Positions 44,945-53,819 of a DNA stretch of 56,307 nt are shown in pieces (within the stretch, counting starts at the first letter, position 1; each line of letters opens with the position of its first letter). The notes under the pieces were generated by a model that was not told the origin of the DNA, made no database searches, and worked only from the letters and a program-made list of their open reading frames with translations. The position numbers and the translations under genes were made by a program. Where the stretch lies: assembly GCA_016280395.1 (NCBI GenBank), contig JAEEGQ010000007.1:1-56307 (forward strand). Direction: 5' to 3'. Origin of the DNA: Lachnospiraceae bacterium. Its GTDB lineage: Bacteria; Bacillota; Clostridia; Lachnospirales; Lachnospiraceae.

Positions 44945-45826
44945 ATGTGGATCGCAGATAAATGGACGGATTATGAAGTACTTTCGACGGATAACGGCGA
45001 AAAGCTTGAGCGCTGGGGAAACTACATCCTGCAGCGCCCGGACCCGCAGGTTATCTGGCAGACAGGCAGGGACGGCGAGGACTGGAAGAAGGTAAACGCA
45101 ATATACCACCGCAGCACAAAAGGCGGCGGAGAGTGGGAGTTTATCGATCTTCCGGATGTCTGGGAGATAGGGTACGGAAGCCTGAAATTCAGGCTCAAGC
45201 CCTTCAGCTTCAAGCATACGGGGCTTTTCCCGGAGCAGGCCGTGAACTGGGACTGGTTTGGCGGGCTGATACGCAAGAGAAAAGAGAAAGACCCGGAGAA
45301 GCCTGTAAAAGTATTGAATCTTTTTGCATACACCGGCGGTGCAACGCTTGCCGCAGCTGCAGCGGGAGCCGAAGTCGTGCATGTGGATGCTTCAAAGGGC
45401 ATGGTCCAGTGGGCTAAAGAAAATGCTGCAGTTTCAGGGCTTGAGAACGCGCCCATCCGCTTTTTTGTTGATGACTGCGTAAAGCTTGTCGAAAGGGAAT
45501 TAAGGCGCGGCAACAGATACGACGGGATCATCATGGATCCGCCGTCTTACGGCCGCGGACCGAAGGGTGAGATCTGGAAGATAGAAGAGTCACTGTACCC
45601 GTTTGTAAAGCAGGCAGCAAAGCTCCTTTCGGACGATCCGCTGTTCTTCCTGCTGAATTCGTATACAACAGGCCTTGCGCCTTCCGTACTGACTTACATG
45701 ATAAAACTGGAGATAGAGTCTAAGCATGCAGGCGCTACCGAAGCTTCCGAGATAGGGCTTCCGGTAAGAGACAGCAGGCTTGTGCTCCCGTGCGGGGCAT
45801 CCGGACGGTTTACAGGAAAGATTTAA
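44945..45826 (+). CDS. Class I SAM-dependent methyltransferase, RlmI/RlmK-like
   Basis: A 293-residue protein. The SAM motif NLFAYTGGATLAAAAAGAEV (residues about 122-141), VDASKGMVQWAKEN, and the catalytic-type MDPPSYGRGPKGE (about 197-209) fit the rRNA cytosine/guanine methyltransferase group. The usual N-terminal PUA domain is absent. The likely target is rRNA, by analogy only. AAGGAGCATTTC precedes the ATG. It lies between rpoC and a diguanylate cyclase, with its own terminator. Confidence 0.85.
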   Translation: MWIADKWTDYEVLSTDNGEKLERWGNYILQRPDPQVIWQTGRDGEDWKKVNAIYHRSTKGGGEWEFIDLPDVWEIGYGSLKFRLKPFSFKHTGLFPEQAVNWDWFGGLIRKRKEKDPEKPVKVLNLFAYTGGATLAAAAAGAEVVHVDASKGMVQWAKENAAVSGLENAPIRFFVDDCVKLVERELRRGNRYDGIIMDPPSYGRGPKGEIWKIEESLYPFVKQAAKLLSDDPLFFLLNSYTTGLAPSVLTYMIKLEIESKHAGATEASEIGLPVRDSRLVLPCGASGRFTGKI

Positions 45827-45860
45827 GCAATCCGTTATCATTTGGAAGGATAACGATCAA

Positions 45861-45897
45861 AAAACTCCGAAAGAGTATGGTCTTTCGGAGTTTTTTT
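45861..45897. terminator. Bidirectional terminator after the methyltransferase
   Basis: AAAACTCCGAAAG and CTTTCGGAGTTTT form a perfect 13-bp stem around an 8-base loop, followed by TTT on the plus strand and by T on the minus strand. It faces the convergent GGDEF gene. Confidence 0.93.
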
Positions 45898-45944
45898 GAA
45901 GACAGATTATTGATTCAACACTGTGTTTCAATAAGTAAATCTGA

Positions 45945-47165
45945 TCAGCTGTCTTTTCTTGTTTCTGCGGTTTGTCGCTTCTTTGGAGCTGTAACAGGAA
46001 TCTCTTCGGTCTTTTCTTTCAGTTTAGGGGCTGTATTGCCGCCATAGATGTAATTGCCGGAGACTATGCAGTTCCTGCCGTTCTTCTTTGCTTTGTAAAG
46101 GGAATTGTCGGCTTCCTGATAGAGCTTTTCGAAGGAGTCGCCTTCGCCGGGGATGACGGACGCAACACCGATACTCAAGGTGACATACGGGTTGCTTACG
46201 AGCGGGCTGTGCGGGATCTTAAGGGCTTCAACGCCTGTGCGGATCTTCTCTGCGAGGCGCAGGGCTTCGGCCTGGTTGCCGGCTTCGGGGATGCATACTA
46301 TGAACTCCTCGCCGCCCACACGGGCAGGGATGTCGGTTTCGCGGGCAGCAGCGGATTTGATCGCACTGGCAACGGATTTAAGGCACACATCGCCCTGCGG
46401 GTGACCGAAGTGGTCGTTGTATTTCTTGAAATTATCGATATCCATCATGATGATGGAGAAGATGTGCTTGTTACGCGAAGCCTGGGGCCATGCGCGCTTG
46501 ACGTTCCTTTCGAGGCCGCGCCTGTTCATTAGGCCTGTAAGGGGATCCTTTTCGGAGTCCTGCGAGATGTTCTTGACCTTTTCCTTCATGAGGTGCGTTG
46601 AGACCTGAGCCTTGAACAGCACGCGTGAAAGCAGGACGAACATGCCGTTTATCATAGCCGCACCGACAATGTGGTAGGGCTCCATCTTAAGGAAGATCAT
46701 CATGACGACAGTGAAGACAAGCTCAACACCGATGTAGATCAGCAGGGCCTTTGTGTACATGATCGCAACAATGGTTATGGCTGCGATAGTCATGTAATAG
46801 ACGGTCAGGTCGCGCTGCTCGTAGTAAAGCACGAAACTCAGCAGCAGGCCGAAGAATTCGAAAAAGGCCCAGAACGAGTAGATTGAGAAGCTGGTCGTGA
46901 TAAGGTCGGCGTTGCCTGCGATCTTTGTGGTTATGATGAAGTACGCTACGGAAACGAGCTCGAAGCTTATAAAGGTGCCTTCAAACAGCAGCCGGACTTC
47001 TTCGCCGACGGGAAACATGAGATATATGAGGAACAGGATGGGGAGCCAGATGACGAGTATCAGGGATGTATAGAGCACGCGGCGCAGGTTTACGGTCACG
47101 AGCTTGACGCCCATCTGGTCTTCCATAGTGATCACATATTGGCTTTTTTTGTTCTCACCTTGCAT
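45945..47165 (-). CDS. Membrane diguanylate cyclase
   Basis: A 406-residue protein with 5-6 membrane segments (residues about 28-190), a short coiled linker, and a GGDEF domain (about 210-370). The active motif is GGEEF (ARVGGEEFIVCIP), and the inhibitory I-site RETD lies five residues before it, so both synthesis of c-di-GMP and product control are expected. A basic 35-residue tail follows. AGAGAGGG stands before the ATG. The signal is unknown; no effector gene is near. Confidence 0.93.
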   Translation of the reverse strand: MQGENKKSQYVITMEDQMGVKLVTVNLRRVLYTSLILVIWLPILFLIYLMFPVGEEVRLLFEGTFISFELVSVAYFIITTKIAGNADLITTSFSIYSFWAFFEFFGLLLSFVLYYEQRDLTVYYMTIAAITIVAIMYTKALLIYIGVELVFTVVMMIFLKMEPYHIVGAAMINGMFVLLSRVLFKAQVSTHLMKEKVKNISQDSEKDPLTGLMNRRGLERNVKRAWPQASRNKHIFSIIMMDIDNFKKYNDHFGHPQGDVCLKSVASAIKSAAARETDIPARVGGEEFIVCIPEAGNQAEALRLAEKIRTGVEALKIPHSPLVSNPYVTLSIGVASVIPGEGDSFEKLYQEADNSLYKAKKNGRNCIVSGNYIYGGNTAPKLKEKTEEIPVTAPKKRQTAETRKDS

Positions 47166-47273
47166 TTTTACCCTCTCTGCGCGGCTGCCGGCGGGAACGG
47201 TCGCAGTCGCTCAAAAACGTATTAAAGAAACATCCGGGAGAATGCCGGACATTTGATGAATGCTTTAACATAT

Positions 47274-47302
47274 ATTTTAGCACACTTACGAAACCCATGC
47301 AA
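47274..47302 (-). promoter_or_regulatory. Promoter of the diguanylate cyclase gene
   Basis: On the minus strand TTGCAT (47302-47297), 17 bp, TAAAAT (47279-47274). A hairpin TCCGG..CCGGA (47232-47249) lies in its leader of about 100 bp. Confidence 0.65.
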
Positions 47303-47338
47303 GCGAACAACACCAAGGTCGTCTCATTTTTTTGCCGG

Positions 47339-47606
47339 TTGAGCCGGTGGGGTCGTTTCCGGCTGACTCACATTGTTTTCTGCGGTATGCCGCCTTGCAC
47401 TACGGCTCGTTTTCTACTCGTCGCAAGTCGCTTTTTGCGGAGCTTCCCGCGCTCTCGGGGCATAGCCCTCGTCCGCTTCGCGGAACGCGCGTCGCCTCCG
47501 CTGCGAACTTGCTCCTCATAACGAAAGCCTCGCTCGTGGCCGTGCTGCGGGGCATCCCGACAGAAAACAAAAAATGAGTCACCGGGAAACGACCCCACTG
47601 ACTCAA
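47339..47606. mobile_element. 268-bp element with long terminal inverted repeats, MITE-like or structured RNA
   Basis: The left arm (47339-47391) and right arm (47551-47606) are inverted copies, 28 of 32 identical in the outer part, with a perfect 14-bp core GTGGGGTCGTTTCC (47347-47360; reverse at 47585-47598). The GC-rich middle has no plausible gene and also folds on itself. It sits between the divergent GGDEF and sortase promoters. No transposase is present, so it would need help from elsewhere. Confidence 0.75.
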
Positions 47607-47612
47607 TTTTAC

Positions 47613-47665
47613 TTGACAGAAGCAGAGATACAAGGTAGAATAAACATGCTTTATTGCGTTAAAGC
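47613..47665 (+). promoter_or_regulatory. Promoter of sortase B with operator shared with the symporter
   Basis: TTGACA (47613-47618), 17 bp, TAGAAT (47636-47641). The operator-like GCTTTATTGCGTTAAAGC (47648-47665) matches the symporter palindrome at 16 of 18 bases and lies 6 bp after the -10 box. Both promoters also share the -10 box TAGAAT. The promoter begins 7 bp after the inverted-repeat element. Confidence 0.7.
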
Positions 47666-47693
47666 GCAAAAAGGAAGAGAAAGGAGACCGCTC

Positions 47694-48602
47694 ATGAAGA
47701 AAAACTGGATCAAGATACTTGCAGCATGTGTGTTTGTGGGCTGTCTGATCTTTATCATATTTTACTTTGTAAACCGCGCGAAAGCGGAAAGGGATTATGA
47801 GGAATTAAGGCGTAAGAAGCAGGAGGCCGCGCTTTCTGCAACGCCGACACCTACAAAGGCTCCAAAGCCTACGCCAACCCCGACGGAAGTTCCCGCAACT
47901 CCGGTGCCGGGCATTACCTCAACACCTACTTCTACCCCTACACCGACTCTTTCGCCAACCCCTACAGAAGCGGTGATCCTTGCGGAATATCAGCCTTTGT
48001 ACGATATAAATCCGGATCTTGCGGGCTGGATCAAGATCGATGGAACGGTGATAGATTATCCGGTCATGCACAAACCCGGGGAAGTGGCCCAGAACGGTAA
48101 GGATTTTTATTATCTTTACCGCGATTTCTACGGGAATCCCAACACCGGCGAGCACAAGCCCGGCAGTATCTTTATAGAGGGACGCTGCAGCGTTTTCCCC
48201 GAAAGAAGCGACAACCTCATGGTCTACGGGCACAACATGACCGCGGGTACGATGTTTGCAGGACTGCACAAATTCCGTGATGAGAATTTCTACAGCGAGC
48301 ATAAGACCTTCAGGTTCGACACGCTCTACAGCGAGGATACGTACGAGATAATATGCGTGTTCATCACGCAGATAGGTGACCAGTATCCGGACAAGTTCAA
48401 GTTCTACAATTATGTTGACTTTGCAAATAAGGCCACGTTCAACTATTTCATCGAGAATGTCAAGGCCATGCAGCTTTACGAGACCGGCGTGAAACCGGAA
48501 TACGGCGACGAGCTCGTAACGCTGATAACCTGCACCGAAAGGGCGATCCCGAACGGCCGCCTTGTGGTGATAGCAAGGAAAGTCAATACGGAAGACGAAT
48601 AA
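47694..48602 (+). CDS. Class B sortase
   Basis: 302 residues from ATG 47694, with AAGGAG 6 bp upstream; an upstream in-frame start lies inside the inverted-repeat element. A signal anchor (residues 6-27) and a Thr/Pro-rich linker (about 50-92) lead to the sortase domain: His180 (YGHN), Cys280 (LITCTER) and Arg289 (NGRLVVIAR) form the active site. Sortases link surface proteins to the wall or build pili. No LPXTG-type substrate is seen in the window, so the substrate lies elsewhere. Confidence 0.93.
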   Translation: MKKNWIKILAACVFVGCLIFIIFYFVNRAKAERDYEELRRKKQEAALSATPTPTKAPKPTPTPTEVPATPVPGITSTPTSTPTPTLSPTPTEAVILAEYQPLYDINPDLAGWIKIDGTVIDYPVMHKPGEVAQNGKDFYYLYRDFYGNPNTGEHKPGSIFIEGRCSVFPERSDNLMVYGHNMTAGTMFAGLHKFRDENFYSEHKTFRFDTLYSEDTYEIICVFITQIGDQYPDKFKFYNYVDFANKATFNYFIENVKAMQLYETGVKPEYGDELVTLITCTERAIPNGRLVVIARKVNTEDE

Positions 48603-48641
48603 AGAATATTTCGCGCATATGCGCATAATTTGGAGGAGATC

Positions 48642-50279
48642 ATGCCTGTTACAGAGTTTCTTGAACGCAACGCGCGCCTTTATCCCGATGAGGTGGCGCT
48701 CGTTGAACTAAATCCCGAGGAGAAGGACACAAGACGCCTTACATGGAAGGAGTTCGAGCTTATCGAATCGAACCGTTTCGAGCCATACCGGAGGGAGATC
48801 ACATGGCGCGTATTTGACGAAAAGGCCAACCGCTTCGCAAATATGCTGCTTTCGAGGAATATCAAGAAGGGTGACAAGGTTGCGATCCTCATGTACAACT
48901 GCCTTGAGTGGCTGCCCATCTATTTCGGAGTATTAAAGACCGGCGCCATTGCAGTTCCCTTCAATTTCCGCTATGACGCGGACGAGATACTGTACTGCGC
49001 AGAGCTTGCGGAGGTTGATGTTGTTGTATTCGGCTTCGAGTTCATAGGCCGTATCGAGGGTATCGCGGAGAAGCTTTCGAAAGGAAGACTTCTGATATAT
49101 GTCGGCGACAACTGCCCGGGCTTTGCGGAAAGCTACCGCGAGCTTGTTGCGGATTGTTCGTCGGTTGCGCCGGACATTAAGATCACAGAGGATGATTTCG
49201 GAGCCATCTACTTCTCGTCAGGTACAACAGGCTTCCCCAAGGCCATCCTGCATAAGCACAGGAGCCTGACGCAGGCCGCGGAGATGGAGCAGAAGCACCA
49301 CAACACCGGCAGGGACGACATCTTCTTATGCATTCCACCGCTCTACCACACCGGCGCGAAGTTCCACTGGATGGGCTCTCTTGTTGCGGGAAGCAAGGCC
49401 GTGCTCCTTAAGGGCGCAAAGCCAAAGACCATTATCTCCGCAGTTTCGAGCGAGCGCTGCACCATAGTCTGGCTGCTTGTTCCGTGGGCACAGGATATTC
49501 TTGATTCTATCGACCGCGGTGATATAAAGCTTGAGGATTATCACCTTTCGCAGTGGAGACTCATGCATGTCGGCGCGCAGCCCGTTCCGCCGAGCCTTAT
49601 CAAGCGCTGGAAGCAGGTGTTCCCGAACCACGATTACGATACGAACTATGGCCTTTCGGAGTCGACAGGCCCCGGCTGCGTGCATCTTGGAATGGAGAAT
49701 GTGCGCAAGGTCGGAGCTATCGGTATTCCGGGCTACAGGTGGGAATGCAAGATAGTCGGCGAGGATGACAAGCCCGTTGAACAGGGGAAGGTCGGCGAAC
49801 TCTGTGTTAAGGGTCCCGGCGTAATGACTTGCTATTACAACAATCCCGAGGCTACCGCGGAAACCTTAAAGGACGGGTGGCTCTACACCGGCGATATGGC
49901 GATGCAGGATGATGAAGGCTTCATCTACCTTGTTGACCGCAAGAAAGATGTTATCGTCAGCGGCGGCGAGAATATCTACCCCGTGCAGATCGAGGATTTC
50001 ATACGTACAAACGACAAAGTTAAGGATGTTGCGGTCATCGGCCTTGCAGACAAGCGCCTCGGCGAGATCACCGCAGCCATAATAGAAGTTAAGGAAGGCA
50101 TGGAGCTTACCAAGGAGGAGATTGATGAGTTCTGTCTTGGGCTTCCCCGCTATAAGCGCCCGAAGGTGGTGCTGTTCGAGGATATCCCGAGGAATGCCAC
50201 CGGCAAGATCGAAAAGCCTGCGCTCAGAAAACGCCATGGCGCCGACAATCTTGTTGCGAAAGAAAACGGAATAGAGTAA
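48642..50279 (+). CDS. AMP-forming acyl-CoA ligase-like enzyme
   Basis: 545 residues from ATG 48642, behind TTGGAGGAG. The adenylate-forming set is complete: phosphate loop YFSSGTTGFPKA, YGLSEST, GWLYTGDMAM, hinge DRKKDVIVSGGENIYP and the C-terminal Lys in NATGKIEKP. It activates a carboxylic acid as the AMP ester and passes it to CoA. The acid (fatty, aromatic or other) is not shown by the sequence. A hairpin terminator follows. No thiolase or dehydrogenase is adjacent. Confidence 0.88.
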   Translation: MPVTEFLERNARLYPDEVALVELNPEEKDTRRLTWKEFELIESNRFEPYRREITWRVFDEKANRFANMLLSRNIKKGDKVAILMYNCLEWLPIYFGVLKTGAIAVPFNFRYDADEILYCAELAEVDVVVFGFEFIGRIEGIAEKLSKGRLLIYVGDNCPGFAESYRELVADCSSVAPDIKITEDDFGAIYFSSGTTGFPKAILHKHRSLTQAAEMEQKHHNTGRDDIFLCIPPLYHTGAKFHWMGSLVAGSKAVLLKGAKPKTIISAVSSERCTIVWLLVPWAQDILDSIDRGDIKLEDYHLSQWRLMHVGAQPVPPSLIKRWKQVFPNHDYDTNYGLSESTGPGCVHLGMENVRKVGAIGIPGYRWECKIVGEDDKPVEQGKVGELCVKGPGVMTCYYNNPEATAETLKDGWLYTGDMAMQDDEGFIYLVDRKKDVIVSGGENIYPVQIEDFIRTNDKVKDVAVIGLADKRLGEITAAIIEVKEGMELTKEEIDEFCLGLPRYKRPKVVLFEDIPRNATGKIEKPALRKRHGADNLVAKENGIE

Positions 50280-50283
50280 AGTG

Positions 50284-50312
50284 AAGGGTGGCAGATACAT
50301 GCCACCCTTTTT
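50284..50312 (+). terminator. Terminator after the acyl-CoA ligase gene
   Basis: AAGGGTGGCA-GATACA-TGCCACCCTT followed by TTT. Confidence 0.88.
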
Positions 50313-50366
50313 GAAAAAGGAATATGACCATCAGTGGCTCATTTCATTCATAGCATGGAGGTTTTT

Positions 50367-51410
50367 ATGGTTTATTTTGGCAGTGATTATCTTGCGGGAG
50401 CGCATCCGGAGGTACTTGAAAGGCTTGTGGAAACGAATCTTGAGTGCCTTTCGGGGTACGGAACGGATAAGTATTGCGATCTCGCAAAAGAAAAGATAAA
50501 GCAGGCTGTGGGTGTGCCGGAGGCGGAGGTTGAGTTCATAGCCGGCGGGACCCAGACAAACGCCGTTGTCGTTTCCACAATGCTTCGCGATCACGAGGGT
50601 GTTATCGCCGCTAAAACGGGGCATATCGCAGCACATGAGGCAGGATCGATCGAGTATACGGGGCACAAGGTAATAGAAGTGCCGCAGGAAAACGGAAAGC
50701 TTTCCGCAAAGGATGTGAAGGCGTTCTGCGAGGCTTTCTACGGCGACGAGAACCACGATCACATGGTATTTCCGGGAATGGTCTATATCTCGCACCCTAC
50801 GGAATACGGCACGCTCTATACAAAGAAGGAGCTTACGGACATATCCGCCGTTTGCCGAGAATACAAAATGCCGTTGTTCATGGACGGCGCGCGCCTTGCC
50901 TACGGCCTGATGAGCCGCGGTACGGATGTTACGCTGCAGGATATCGCAAAGCTCTGCGATGTTTTCTACATAGGCGGGACAAAGGCCGGTGCGCTCTGCG
51001 GCGAGGCCGTTGTTTTTATGAGGGGATGCAGACCCGCACATTTCCTGACCTCCGTTAAACGCAGGGGGGCGCTGCTTGCAAAGGGCAGGCTTCTTGGCGT
51101 ACAGTTTGATGCCCTCTTTACCGACGGCCTTTATTTTGAAATAGGTAAATATGCGATAGATATGGCGGAAAGGATCAAGGAAATATTTAAGTCAAGAGGC
51201 TTTAAGTTCTTCCTGGATTCGCCCACAAACCAGCAGTTCATAGTACTTGAAAACGGGTTTATGGAAAAGATAAAAGACCGTGTAAGCTACGGCTTCTGGG
51301 AAAAGTACGATGATACCCATACCGTTGTGCGCTTTGCGACCAGCTGGTCCACGACCGAAGAGGATCTAAAAGAACTCGAAACGGTGCTGGATGAAGCGCT
51401 TAGGGCTTAA
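50367..51410 (+). CDS. Low-specificity L-threonine aldolase (PLP enzyme)
   Basis: 347 residues from ATG 50367, with GGAGG 6 bp upstream; an upstream ATG (50334) lacks a site. The N-terminus (VYFGSDYLAGAHPEVLE), IAGGTQTNAVVV, the PLP-binding strand LFMDGARLAYGL and the Lys in YIGGTKAGALCGE are typical of the beta-eliminating lyase / threonine aldolase family. It cleaves L-threonine to glycine and acetaldehyde, probably with related side activity. It has no operon partner; the S10 promoter begins 55 bp further on. Confidence 0.9.
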   Translation: MVYFGSDYLAGAHPEVLERLVETNLECLSGYGTDKYCDLAKEKIKQAVGVPEAEVEFIAGGTQTNAVVVSTMLRDHEGVIAAKTGHIAAHEAGSIEYTGHKVIEVPQENGKLSAKDVKAFCEAFYGDENHDHMVFPGMVYISHPTEYGTLYTKKELTDISAVCREYKMPLFMDGARLAYGLMSRGTDVTLQDIAKLCDVFYIGGTKAGALCGEAVVFMRGCRPAHFLTSVKRRGALLAKGRLLGVQFDALFTDGLYFEIGKYAIDMAERIKEIFKSRGFKFFLDSPTNQQFIVLENGFMEKIKDRVSYGFWEKYDDTHTVVRFATSWSTTEEDLKELETVLDEALRA

Positions 51411-51465
51411 ACAGCCGCTCCGGCAACGGAATTGTAAATAATTTTTAAAAAAATTAAAAAAACAC

Positions 51466-51494
51466 TTGCATTATTCATAAGAAGGGTGTATACT
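51466..51494 (+). promoter_or_regulatory. Promoter of the S10 ribosomal operon
   Basis: TTGCAT (51466-51471), 17 bp, TATACT (51489-51494), preceded by an A/T tract that may serve as an UP element. A leader of about 270 bases follows before rpsJ. Confidence 0.8.
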
Positions 51495-51499
51495 CTGTG

Positions 51500-51772
51500 C
51501 TGTTGTGACATTGATAGCGTAGAAGCGTGAGGTTGCTGCCGGTAACGGCAGGTTTTCCGTGGAGCGAATGTCAAGTTATGAAACTGGCGACAAGTCACTG
51601 TATACACCTTTCTGCATAAGGCAGATAAAGCGCGTGATCGGCACGCGGGTTGTAGAACGCCAAGAAGTTAATATTCTTGGTTTTTATAATCCCCGGGCTC
51701 GAAACACACGGCATAGTGTACAGTCACCACTGTCGTACTGAAGTTAAGTGCGAAAAGGAGGCGGCTTTTTTT
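51500..51772 (+). promoter_or_regulatory. Long structured leader of the S10 operon
   Basis: The 362-bp gap before rpsJ holds no gene. It contains several self-pairing blocks (such as GCTGCCGGTAACGGCAG) and, near its end, a terminator-type hairpin. This fits ribosomal-protein feedback, as L4 does in E. coli, but the sequence was not matched to a known leader family. Confidence 0.55.
51660..51685 (+). terminator. Candidate attenuator in the S10 leader
   Basis: CCAAGAA-GTTAATA-TTCTTGG followed by TTTTT, 88 bp before rpsJ. A termination point here would allow the operon to be tuned by leader folding. Confidence 0.65.
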
Positions 51773-52093
51773 ATGGCAAACACTTTTATGAGAATCACCC
51801 TTAAGGCTTATGACCATCAGCTTGTTGATGCGTCCGCAAGGAAGATCGTTGAGACTGTTAAGAAGACAGGTGCTCAGGTAAGCGGTCCCGTGCCGTTGCC
51901 CACAAAGAAGGAAGTAATCACTATCCTTCGTGCGGTACATAAGTATAAGGATTCGAGAGAGCAGTTCGAGCAGAGGACTCACAAGAGACTCATCGACATC
52001 ATCGCTCCCACTCAGGAAACGGTAGATACATTGTCGAAACTCGCAATGCCTGCCGGTGTTTACATCGACATCAAGATGAGAAACAAAAAGTAA
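51773..52093 (+). CDS. rpsJ: Ribosomal protein uS10
   Basis: 106 residues from ATG 51773, with AAGGAGG 12 bp upstream; the longer open frame begins in the leader. It begins [21 protein letters not shown] and has GPVPLPTKK and a C-terminal GVYIDIKM. It belongs to the 30S head and also pairs with NusB/NusG. It is the first gene of the S10 operon. A hairpin-rich spacer (112 bp) separates it from rplC. Confidence 0.97.
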   Translation: MANTFMRITLKAYDHQLVDASARKIVETVKKTGAQVSGPVPLPTKKEVITILRAVHKYKDSREQFEQRTHKRLIDIIAPTQETVDTLSKLAMPAGVYIDIKMRNKK

Positions 52094-52205
52094 TTCAAAA
52101 CGAATGCAAGTCCTATTGGCCCTTCCGGGCCGTCTAGGATGACCGCGAAAGCTCAACCTGTGTCAGAGCCGGAGCGGTCCGCTGTAGATCAACAGGAGGA
52201 TTAAT

Positions 52206-52838
52206 ATGAAGAAGGCTATTTTAGCTAAGAAGATCGGTATGACCCAGATCTTCGACGAAAACGGCGCACTCGTGCCCGTTACGGTACTTGAAGCCGGTCC
52301 TTGTGCGGTTGTACAGGTTAAGACAACCGAGAACGACGGCTATAACGCAATTCAGGTCGGATTCGGCGATATCCGCGAGAAGCTTGTGAACAAGCCCCTC
52401 AAGGGACATTTCGCTAAGGCCGGCGTTGAGGCAAAGAGATTTCTCAAAGAGTTCAGACTTGAGAATGCAGCCGACTACAAGGTTGGCCAGGAACTCAAGG
52501 CAGACGTCTTTGCGGCAGGCGACAAGGTTGATGCTGTCGGAACCACAAAGGGTAAAGGCTTCCAGGGCGCTATCAAGCGTTTCGGCTTAAGCCGCGGACC
52601 TATGAAGCACGGTTCCAAGTATCACAGACATGCAGGTTCCAACGGTCCCGCAACAAGCCCGGGACGCGTATTTCCCGGCAAGCACATGCCCGGACAGATG
52701 GGTAATGTACGCGCTACAGTTCAGAATCTTGAAGTTGTACGCGTAGATGCGGACAAGAACCTCATCCTTATCAAGGGTGCAGTTCCCGGACCCAAGAAGT
52801 CGCTCGTTATGATAAAAGATTCCGTAAAGGCTAACTAA
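52206..52838 (+). CDS. rplC: Ribosomal protein uL3
   Basis: A 210-residue protein. The start [16 protein letters not shown] and the long loop [20 protein letters not shown] (about residues 118-137), which reaches the peptidyl transferase centre, are typical. One of the first proteins in 50S assembly. AGGAGGATTAAT precedes the ATG. It is followed by rplD after 26 bp. Confidence 0.97.
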   Translation: MKKAILAKKIGMTQIFDENGALVPVTVLEAGPCAVVQVKTTENDGYNAIQVGFGDIREKLVNKPLKGHFAKAGVEAKRFLKEFRLENAADYKVGQELKADVFAAGDKVDAVGTTKGKGFQGAIKRFGLSRGPMKHGSKYHRHAGSNGPATSPGRVFPGKHMPGQMGNVRATVQNLEVVRVDADKNLILIKGAVPGPKKSLVMIKDSVKAN

Positions 52839-52864
52839 CACTTTGGGAAAGGAGGAACCAAACA

Positions 52865-53485
52865 ATGGCAACAGTTAAAGTTTATAACATTGAAGGCAAG
52901 GAAGTTGGCTCTTTAGAGCTTAACGACGCTGTCTTCGGAGTTGAAGTAAATAATCATCTGATGCATATGGCAACAGTTCTTCAGCTTGCCAACAAGCGTC
53001 AGGGAACACAGAGCGCTCTTACGCGTGCCGAAGTAAGCGGCGGCGGAAGAAAGCCCTGGAAGCAGAAGGGCACAGGCCACGCAAGACAGGGTTCGACAAG
53101 ATCACCCCAGTGGACAGGCGGCGGCGTTGTATTTGCTCCGAAGCCCCGCGAGTACTCTTTCAAGATGAACAAGAAGGAGAAATCGCTTGCGGTTAAATCC
53201 GCTCTTACAACAAAGGTTCAGAACGACAAGCTCATCGTACTTGACGGCATCAGCTTTGATGAGATCAAGACAAAGAAGATGAAGGCTGTTCTTGACAGCT
53301 TAAAGCTTGACAAGGCATTGGTTGTTCTTGACAAGAAGGATGAGAACGTTATCCTTTCCGCAAGAAACCTTCCCACAGTTAAGACCGCTCTTTCAAATGC
53401 GATCAACGTATATGACATCCTCAAATACGACGCACTTGTTATCACAAAGGATGCGGTAGCTCAGATCGAGGAGGTATACGCATAA
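52865..53485 (+). CDS. rplD: Ribosomal protein uL4
   Basis: A 206-residue protein. The exit-tunnel loop with RPWKQKGTGHARQGSTRSPQ-like sequence (GGGRKPWKQKGTGHARQGST, residues 58-77) is present. In E. coli L4 regulates the S10 operon; the leader found here may be its site. Its stop overlaps the rplW start by one base (TAATG). AAAGGAGG stands upstream. Confidence 0.97.
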   Translation: MATVKVYNIEGKEVGSLELNDAVFGVEVNNHLMHMATVLQLANKRQGTQSALTRAEVSGGGRKPWKQKGTGHARQGSTRSPQWTGGGVVFAPKPREYSFKMNKKEKSLAVKSALTTKVQNDKLIVLDGISFDEIKTKKMKAVLDSLKLDKALVVLDKKDENVILSARNLPTVKTALSNAINVYDILKYDALVITKDAVAQIEEVYA

Positions 53486-53784
53486 TGGCAGACCTTAAAT
53501 ACTACGACGTCATCCTTAAGCCCCTTCTTACAGAGAAGAGCATGGGCACCATGGATGTAAAGAAATACAGCTTCCTTGTTAATCCGGAAGCTACAAAGAC
53601 CCAGATCAAAGAAGCAGTTGAGAAGATGTTCAAGGGCGCAAAGGTTGCAAGCGTCAACACAATGAACCTTGACGGCAAGACCCGCAGACGCGGCAATGTT
53701 TTCGGCAAGACTGCAAAGAAAAAGAAAGCGATCGTTCAGCTTACCGCTGACAGCGCTGAAATCGAAATCTTCTCCGGTCTGTAA
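53485..53784 (+). CDS. rplW: Ribosomal protein uL23
   Basis: A 99-residue protein, starting in the TAATG overlap with rplD. It begins MADLKYYDVILKPLLTEKSM and contains the loop TMNLDGKTRRRGNVFGK. It lies at the tunnel exit and binds trigger factor and SRP. rplB follows after 35 bp. Confidence 0.97.
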   Translation: MADLKYYDVILKPLLTEKSMGTMDVKKYSFLVNPEATKTQIKEAVEKMFKGAKVASVNTMNLDGKTRRRGNVFGKTAKKKKAIVQLTADSAEIEIFSGL

Positions 53785-53819
53785 AGAACCGGACACGGTA
53801 AAAGAAAGGAGTTAAAGTC

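Noticed and set aside
47332-47598. Short frames inside the 268-bp inverted-repeat element
   Set aside because: The sequence is dictated by the inverted repeats; no homologous protein and no ribosome site.
48613-48624. Palindrome GCGCATATGCGC before the acyl-CoA ligase gene
   Set aside because: Only 12 bp, without a matching second site or promoter relation; likely chance.
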